This document shows positions 6,177 through 8,670 of a DNA stretch of 8,670 bases, one piece after another. The notes under the pieces were generated by a model that worked only from the letters and a program-made list of their open reading frames with translations, was not told the DNA's origin and made no database searches. Position numbers and translations under genes: made by a program. Source of the DNA: Pseudomonadota bacterium (GTDB lineage Bacteria > Pseudomonadota > Gammaproteobacteria > Burkholderiales > Ferrovaceae); assembly GCA_021811005.1 (NCBI GenBank), contig JAJZPY010000085.1, forward strand, positions 1 to 8,670. Reading direction: 5' to 3'. The first letter of the stretch is position 1. Every line of letters begins with the position of its first letter.

Positions 6177-6206
6177 ATTGTGATTGGAATGTCCGGCCGC
6201 TCGAGT

Positions 6207-7622
6207 TCAGGCCGCTTTTAAACGTTTTCTGCTGACCGCCAGGGAGCCGCCGATCATGCCCACAAGGCTCGCCAGAAGGCCGGCCAATTGGGGGGGTACG
6301 AGCGCATCGGGCGCCAGCAGTTCGCACAAAATCCAGACCGTCGCACCAAAAGTCACGGACAACAGTCCGCCCAGCGGCGTGGCCCGTTTCCAGTACACGC
6401 CAAATGCCAGCGGCACAAAAGCGGCCACCAGGGTGATCTTGTAGGCATTTTCCACCATTTTGAAAATGGACAGTTCGGAACGAATGGCGATGAAGGTCAC
6501 AAGCACCGTGAACACGAAAACCACAATACGCATGACTTTCAGCAATTGCTCGTCAGTCATGTGGCGGTAAAAACCCCGCACCACATTTTCCGCAAACGTC
6601 ACCGACGGCGCGAGCAAGGTGGCTGATGCGCAGCTTTTGATGGCCGACAGCAACGCGCCGAAAAACATGACCTGGGCAAAAACCGGAGAGTGTTCGAGGA
6701 TCAGCTTGGGCAGAATCAACTGGGAATCGGTATCGAGGTAGCGACTCACCAGGGCCGGATCGATGAGGGTGGCGGAATAGGCCAGAAACATCGGGATGAA
6801 GGCAAAAAGAAAATACAGGCTGCCGCCCAGAACAGAGGCGTTGCGTGCCGTGCGCTCATTGTTTGAGGAAGTCACCCGCTGAAAAACGTCCTGCTGGGGA
6901 ATGGAGCCCAGCATCATGGTGATCCAGGCCGCAAAAAAACCGATGACGTCGGCCAGATGAGGGGCAGGCCAGAAATTGAACTTGCCCGCCGCCGCCGCAT
7001 GCTGCACCACCGCACCCACCCCACCGGCCGTTCCGCTCAGATCCCAGGCGATGTAAACCATCCCCAGCATGATGATGATCATCTGGATGAAATCGGTAAT
7101 GGCCACGGAAAGCATGCCGCCGAACAGGGTATAGATCATGACGGTTGCAGCCCCGATCAGCATGCCGGTTTCCTTGGAAACCATGTCGTCCGACACCACG
7201 TTGAATACCAGGCCCAAGGCCTTGATCTGGGCCGCTACCCAGCCCAGATAGGAAATCACGATGCAAATCGTGACCATGATTTCCACGGACCGCCCGTACT
7301 GGTGGCGATAAAAGTCGCCGATGGTGAGCAGCTTTTTCCGATACAGCGGCACCGCAAAAAAGAGGCCCACCAGAATCAGGCAAAGCGAGGAGCCGAACGG
7401 GTCAGCCACCACCCCGTGCAATCCTTCCTTCAGGAACGTTGCCGGAATCCCCAGCACGGTTTCAGATCCGAACCAGGTGGCAAAGACCGTGGCGGTGACC
7501 ACGTAGAGCGGCATGCTGTGACCCGCTGCCGCATAGTCCGCCGTATTGTGGACACGCAAAGCCACCCAAAGCCCAATGGCGACGGAAATGATCCAGTAGG
7601 TGACGACAAACCAGAGCAGCAT
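6207..7622 (-). CDS. Sodium:solute symporter family (SSS) transporter
   Basis: This encodes 471 residues, a hydrophobic inner-membrane protein with about 12-13 helices. Family features include FATWFGSETVLGIPATFLKEG near residue 50-70, GDFYRHQYGR near 103, YTLFGGMLSVAITDFIQ near 165-180, GSIPQQDVFQRVTSSNNERTARNAS near 240-265, and GALLSAIKSCASATLLAPS near 325-345. The last of these is the helix that lines the Na2 site in this fold. It should import an organic solute with sodium, but the substrate is not readable. The start at 7622 (MLLWFVVTYWIISVAIG) is supported by GGGAG at 7628-7632 with a 5-nt spacer. An upstream extension to 7742 would overlap bioD and is polar, unlike the family. It lies 52 nt after bioD and 43 nt before the FAH-family gene. 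A C7 run (6290-6296) is near the C-terminus. Confidence 0.94.
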   Translation of the reverse strand: MLLWFVVTYWIISVAIGLWVALRVHNTADYAAAGHSMPLYVVTATVFATWFGSETVLGIPATFLKEGLHGVVADPFGSSLCLILVGLFFAVPLYRKKLLTIGDFYRHQYGRSVEIMVTICIVISYLGWVAAQIKALGLVFNVVSDDMVSKETGMLIGAATVMIYTLFGGMLSVAITDFIQMIIIMLGMVYIAWDLSGTAGGVGAVVQHAAAAGKFNFWPAPHLADVIGFFAAWITMMLGSIPQQDVFQRVTSSNNERTARNASVLGGSLYFLFAFIPMFLAYSATLIDPALVSRYLDTDSQLILPKLILEHSPVFAQVMFFGALLSAIKSCASATLLAPSVTFAENVVRGFYRHMTDEQLLKVMRIVVFVFTVLVTFIAIRSELSIFKMVENAYKITLVAAFVPLAFGVYWKRATPLGGLLSVTFGATVWILCELLAPDALVPPQLAGLLASLVGMIGGSLAVSRKRLKAA

Positions 7623-7627
7623 GGAAA

Positions 7628-7632
7628 CTCCC
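7628..7632 (-). promoter_or_regulatory. Shine-Dalgarno deciding the symporter start
   Basis: The minus strand reads GGGAG, 5 nt before the ATG at 7622. It supports a start directly before the first membrane helix and argues against the longer open frame that reaches into bioD. Confidence 0.7.
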
Positions 7633-7674
7633 GCTTCAAGATGCCCGATTCTAACGGGTGGTGATTGCGCTTGG

Positions 7675-8391
7675 CTACTGCCCGAGCTTGCGGATATCCA
7701 GAGCCGGTTGTGCCGTTGCGCCTTCGGCCTGGAATGGCACAAGACCCAGGAATGGTGCCCGGATTGCCTGCTTCAGTGTGGCCAGGTTTTCCTCGAAAAC
7801 CGGCATGTGCGGATCCACCACGTTGGCCACCCATCCTGCCAGGGTCAGTCCGCGCGATTTGACCGACTCTTCGGTGAGCAGGGCGTGGTTGATGCATCCC
7901 AGCCTCATCCCCACCACAAGAATGACCGGCAGCGACAGGGCCGAGCACAAGTCGGCGGTGTCACCGTCAGGCCCCAGGGGCACGCGGAACCCCCCTGCCC
8001 CTTCCACCAGCACCACGTCGGCTCTCGCCTGCAAGGCCTGCAAGGCCTGTTCTATCACGGAAAAACGGATTTCTTCACCGGCTTCGCGGGCGGCGATGTG
8101 CGGGGCAATCGGCGGCTCGAAGGCGTACGGGTTGATCCATTGCCAGGGGATCGCCGCATTCGCCGGCCCGATGCCTGCAGGCTGGCGAGAAATCGCGAGC
8201 GTGGAATGGGTTGCCAGCAGCAGCGCATCATCGTTGATCCACAAGCCTTGGTCGTATACGCACCCGGTCCCCACCGGCTTCATGCCCAGCGTGGAAAACC
8301 CCTGACGGGAAAAAGCCTTCAGAAGCGCGGTGGCCACCGTGGTTTTTCCCACGCCCGTATCTGTTCCCGTGATGAACCAGGCCCGGCTCAT
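7675..8391 (-). CDS. bioD: Dethiobiotin synthetase
   Basis: This encodes 238 residues, the usual length or slightly more. BioD closes the ureido ring of dethiobiotin from 7,8-diaminopelargonate, CO2 and ATP, the step before biotin synthase. The P-loop GTDTGVGKTT is at residues 9-18 with Lys16. Lys38 lies in MKPVGTG (37-43), and an acidic pair follows at 54-55. NPYAFEPPIAPHIAA is the diaminopelargonate-binding stretch. VEGAGGFRVPL is the second phosphate/carbamate motif, and VVGMRLGCINHALLT follows as in the family. The start codon overlaps the bioA stop as ATGA, so the two are translationally coupled. A 9-bp tandem repeat in the middle encodes Gln-Ala-Leu twice. Identification is secure. Confidence 0.97.
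   Translation of the reverse strand: MSRAWFITGTDTGVGKTTVATALLKAFSRQGFSTLGMKPVGTGCVYDQGLWINDDALLLATHSTLAISRQPAGIGPANAAIPWQWINPYAFEPPIAPHIAAREAGEEIRFSVIEQALQALQARADVVLVEGAGGFRVPLGPDGDTADLCSALSLPVILVVGMRLGCINHALLTEESVKSRGLTLAGWVANVVDPHMPVFEENLATLKQAIRAPFLGLVPFQAEGATAQPALDIRKLGQ
8027..8049. repeat. Short tandem repeat inside bioD
   Basis: Two and a half copies of the 9-bp unit GCCTGCAAG occur. On the coding strand they give QALQALQ in a helix between the NPYAFEPP motif and VEGAGG. The unit is a multiple of three, so copy change would keep the frame. It is likely a local duplication without function. Confidence 0.6.
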
Positions 8392-8670
8392 GGTAAAACC
8401 ACCTCGTCCAGCGACCGCAGCGTGGCATCGACCATCAGCCGGAATTCGTCATCGGAGATCGTATAGGGCGGCATGAAATAAACAGTGCTTCCTATGGGGC
8501 GCAACAGCACGCTTTTCGCGAGGGCTGCCTGATGGAAGCGCCGGGAAAAATCAACCGGGGCGTCAGCCACCTCGAACGCCCAGATCATTCCCTTGTGGCG
8601 GAAATTCATCACCCGGGGATGGCTGCGCAGGGGCGCGACCAGCGCCCCCAGCCGTGCAACGCGTGACCGG
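8388..8670 (-). CDS. bioA: Adenosylmethionine-8-amino-7-oxononanoate aminotransferase, C-terminal part
   Basis: The frame is open from the right edge to a TGA at 8388-8390, giving the last 93 residues; the rest lies beyond the window. BioA is a PLP-dependent fold-type I enzyme that moves an amino group from S-adenosylmethionine to KAPA, making 7,8-diaminopelargonate for BioD. The visible part reads RLGALVAPLRSHPRVMNFRHKGMIWAFEV in two adjoining blocks, then LLRPIGSTVYFMPPYTISDDE. This is the characteristic BioA C-terminal domain, with the conserved RPIG/LRP-type arginine and MPPY. The PLP lysine lies in the unseen part. A GTG at 8610-8612 is internal, not a start. Neighbouring bioD, overlapping by 4 nt, confirms the call. 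Confidence 0.94.
   Translation of the reverse strand, partial: RSRVARLGALVAPLRSHPRVMNFRHKGMIWAFEVADAPVDFSRRFHQAALAKSVLLRPIGSTVYFMPPYTISDDEFRLMVDATLRSLDEVVLP

Noticed and set aside
6957..7664. Long plus-strand open frame antisense to the symporter (235 codons)
   Set aside because: Its product is His/Arg/Gln-rich with no recognisable domain, the usual mirror of a hydrophobic coding strand. The same applies to the plus-strand frames opposite bioD and cpaC.
7641..7674. Promoter for the symporter with TAGAAT at 7648-7653 within a CCCG/CGGG dyad (7644-7658)
   Set aside because: The -10-like hexamer is good, but the region 17 bp upstream (AGCCAA) does not resemble a -35, and the dyad has only 4-bp arms. 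It cannot be told from chance.
6207..7742. Symporter with a 40-residue N-terminal extension
   Set aside because: The extension is polar, overlaps the bioD end and lacks a ribosome site, while the ATG at 7622 has one and begins at the first helix.
8388..8612. Stand-alone 74-codon gene starting at GTG 8612
   Set aside because: The same frame stays open to the window edge and its residues match the BioA C-terminal region, so this is the tail of bioA.

Overview
The window reads as ordinary chromosome from a moderately GC-rich Gram-negative proteobacterium, most likely a betaproteobacterium. The evidence is outer-membrane components (secretin, lipoprotein), a Tat substrate, a tad pilus locus, and a bioA-bioD pair. 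The lineage call is inferred from gene content, because no marker gene is present.

Left part (1-3394, minus strand): the proximal end of a tad/Flp type IVb pilus operon. In transcription order it holds flp (56-aa major prepilin), cpaA/tadV (prepilin peptidase), cpaB/rcpC, cpaC/rcpA (secretin), a 107-aa lipoprotein in the slot usually held by cpaD/rcpB, and the first 90 codons of cpaE/tadZ, which runs off the left edge. Spacing is very tight: 7, 2, 8, -4 and 15 nt. The export ATPase (cpaF/tadA) and platform genes (tadB/tadC) are expected further left but are not visible.

Centre (3395-3575): the only sizeable non-coding stretch, an AT-rich divergent control region. It carries a candidate extended -10 promoter for flp, an imperfect 24-bp palindrome just downstream of it, and a good sigma70-like promoter reading right. 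The right-facing promoter is so close to the next gene that its mRNA could be leaderless.

Centre right (3576-5085, plus strand): a two-gene operon of a TadE-like pseudopilin and a TadG-like protein overlapping by 8 nt. These are minor components of the same pilus. A GC-rich hairpin separates them from a convergent operon.

Right part (5126-8670, minus strand): bioA (C-terminal part only), bioD, a sodium:solute symporter and a fumarylacetoacetate-hydrolase-family protein with a Tat signal peptide, all in one direction. bioA and bioD are translationally coupled (ATGA overlap). The last two may be co-transcribed with them or form their own unit.

No RNA genes, insertion sequences, CRISPR arrays or phage genes were seen. 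No clearly new system is evident. The points most worth a second look are the small lipoprotein replacing CpaD, the Tat-targeted FAH-fold enzyme beside a transporter, and the divergent pilus control region.
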